A stretch of DNA of 64,000 bases from Chryseolinea serpens. GTDB lineage: Bacteria; Bacteroidota; Bacteroidia; Cytophagales; Cyclobacteriaceae. Positions 63,380 to 64,000 of the stretch are shown here, in pieces. The stretch covers positions 654,686 to 718,685 of the forward strand of contig NZ_FQWQ01000003.1 of NCBI RefSeq assembly GCF_900129725.1. Reading direction: 5' to 3'. The stretch's first letter is position 1. Every line of letters starts with the position of its first letter. A program made the position numbers and the translations under genes. Below the pieces are notes generated by a model. It made no database searches and had not been told where the DNA came from. It saw only the letters and a list, made by a program, of their open reading frames with translations.

Positions 63380-64000
63380 TTATTCTTTTAAGAACGTCTT
63401 AAAAAGTTCGTTGTCATTGACCACCACCTTGTAACCATCGAGGCTGTTAAAGTCGACATCCGGGATGAAATAATCCGGCGTGACGTTCACTTTCTCACCA
63501 AACAACGTCAGCCTGGCTTGCACACCTCCTTTTTTTGCCTGCATGGAAAGCGTGGTCAGCGCGCGGCGAAGCTCTGTTTGTATTTCTGCTGTGGTGTAAT
63601 GCGCGCGGAGAATCTGAACGAGTTCATGCAGTAAACCCGCATTGGATGCCAGTCCATTGTCAAAGGTGTAAGGAACCAGGTTGCGCACCGCGCGCGCGTA
63701 TTGTCCTTTGCCCTCATAGAGCCGGGCGTACATCGTGGCTTTGAAGTGGTCATAGGCCGCCCATTCATTTCCGCAGAAATGCTGGTAGGGATATTCTTTG
63801 TCAAACATCTCCATATACGTCTCGGCCTGTGTAAAATCTTTTTCATCGAGGTAGATCTCCGCCAGGTGACGGCAACTGTTGTGTTTGTAGAGAGTATAGG
63901 GTTCCATCAATGAGTTTTCGTCATTCTCGTTGTAACCCTCGTTCAGTATCTCCTTGAAGACGGCAGCGGCCTTTGCATTGTAGTGAAGCTCGTGGTATAG
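63380..64000 (-). CDS. 3' part of a protein of unknown function with TPR-like helices
   Basis: The last 206 residues of a gene that enters from the right edge; the frame is open to the edge, so the start lies outside. The sequence is helical with a TPR-like pattern (YHELHYNAKAAAVFKEIL, HLAEIYLDEKDFTQAETYM, GQYARAVRNLVPYTFDNGL). No signal or enzyme motif is visible. It is convergent with the HIT gene. Confidence 0.7.
   Translation of the reverse strand, partial: LYHELHYNAKAAAVFKEILNEGYNENDENSLMEPYTLYKHNSCRHLAEIYLDEKDFTQAETYMEMFDKEYPYQHFCGNEWAAYDHFKATMYARLYEGKGQYARAVRNLVPYTFDNGLASNAGLLHELVQILRAHYTTAEIQTELRRALTTLSMQAKKGGVQARLTLFGEKVNVTPDYFIPDVDFNSLDGYKVVVNDNELFKTFLKE

Overview
The window comes from a member of the Bacteroidota, most likely a Cytophagales-type organism. 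The evidence is a PorX-type response regulator of the type IX secretion system (T9SS), a gliding-motility/CHU_C C-terminal sorting domain, a PorT-like outer-membrane barrel, DUF4290, DUF3109, DUF4159 and DUF177 proteins, surface-type lipoproteins, promoters of the TTTG-N19..21-TAnnTTTG kind, and the general absence of Shine-Dalgarno sites. Several starts are TTG or GTG. I see no rRNA, tRNA, CRISPR, prophage or insertion sequence. The only accessory-looking items are a decayed HigBA-type toxin-antitoxin locus and perhaps a TcmP-like gene.

Layout. 1-6.1 kb: lpxC (cut by the window edge), lpxD and an HD phosphohydrolase on the minus strand, divergent from porX-tsaE-ald. 6.2-16.3 kb: a secreted protein of unknown function, valS, an MFS transporter, an RsmF-like rRNA methylase, a fumarylacetoacetase/membrane protein/flavin reductase operon, and pdhB. 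16.4-24.8 kb: an abundant-looking OmpA/TPR lipoprotein, a mini-PspC protein, ebfC-glycosyltransferase, and hisS-hutH-CHU_C adhesin in one overlapping set. 24.9-26.8 kb: the higBA remnant, a 50-residue basic protein with its own strong promoter and terminator, and exonuclease III. 26.9-35.9 kb: outer-membrane barrel, murA (Cys to Asp variant), DUF4290, an IPT/Kelch lipoprotein, pcrA/uvrD, a TcmP-like protein and DUF3109. 36-43.9 kb: a six-gene DUF4159-MoxR-DUF58-BatA-DUF4175-membrane protein operon. 44-51.8 kb: five tandem TldD/TldE metalloprotease genes, whose three catalytic TldD subunits all carry Tat signals while the two TldE partners do not. 52-58.2 kb: accC, accB, efp, fabH, rpmF, DUF177, a TerB-like protein and pdxA. 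58.3-63.3 kb: ksgA-mgtE-hydroxyacid dehydrogenase, a pentapeptide-repeat membrane protein, and greA-hit. The right edge holds the 3' part of an unidentified gene.

Most genes serve envelope lipid and peptidoglycan synthesis, T9SS control, translation and amino-acid metabolism. The least explained parts are the Tat-signalled TldD/TldE array, the promoter placed directly in front of an intrinsic terminator before greA, the frameshifted toxin with an intact antitoxin and operator, and the MoxR-DUF58 operon with a histidine-rich duplicated segment.
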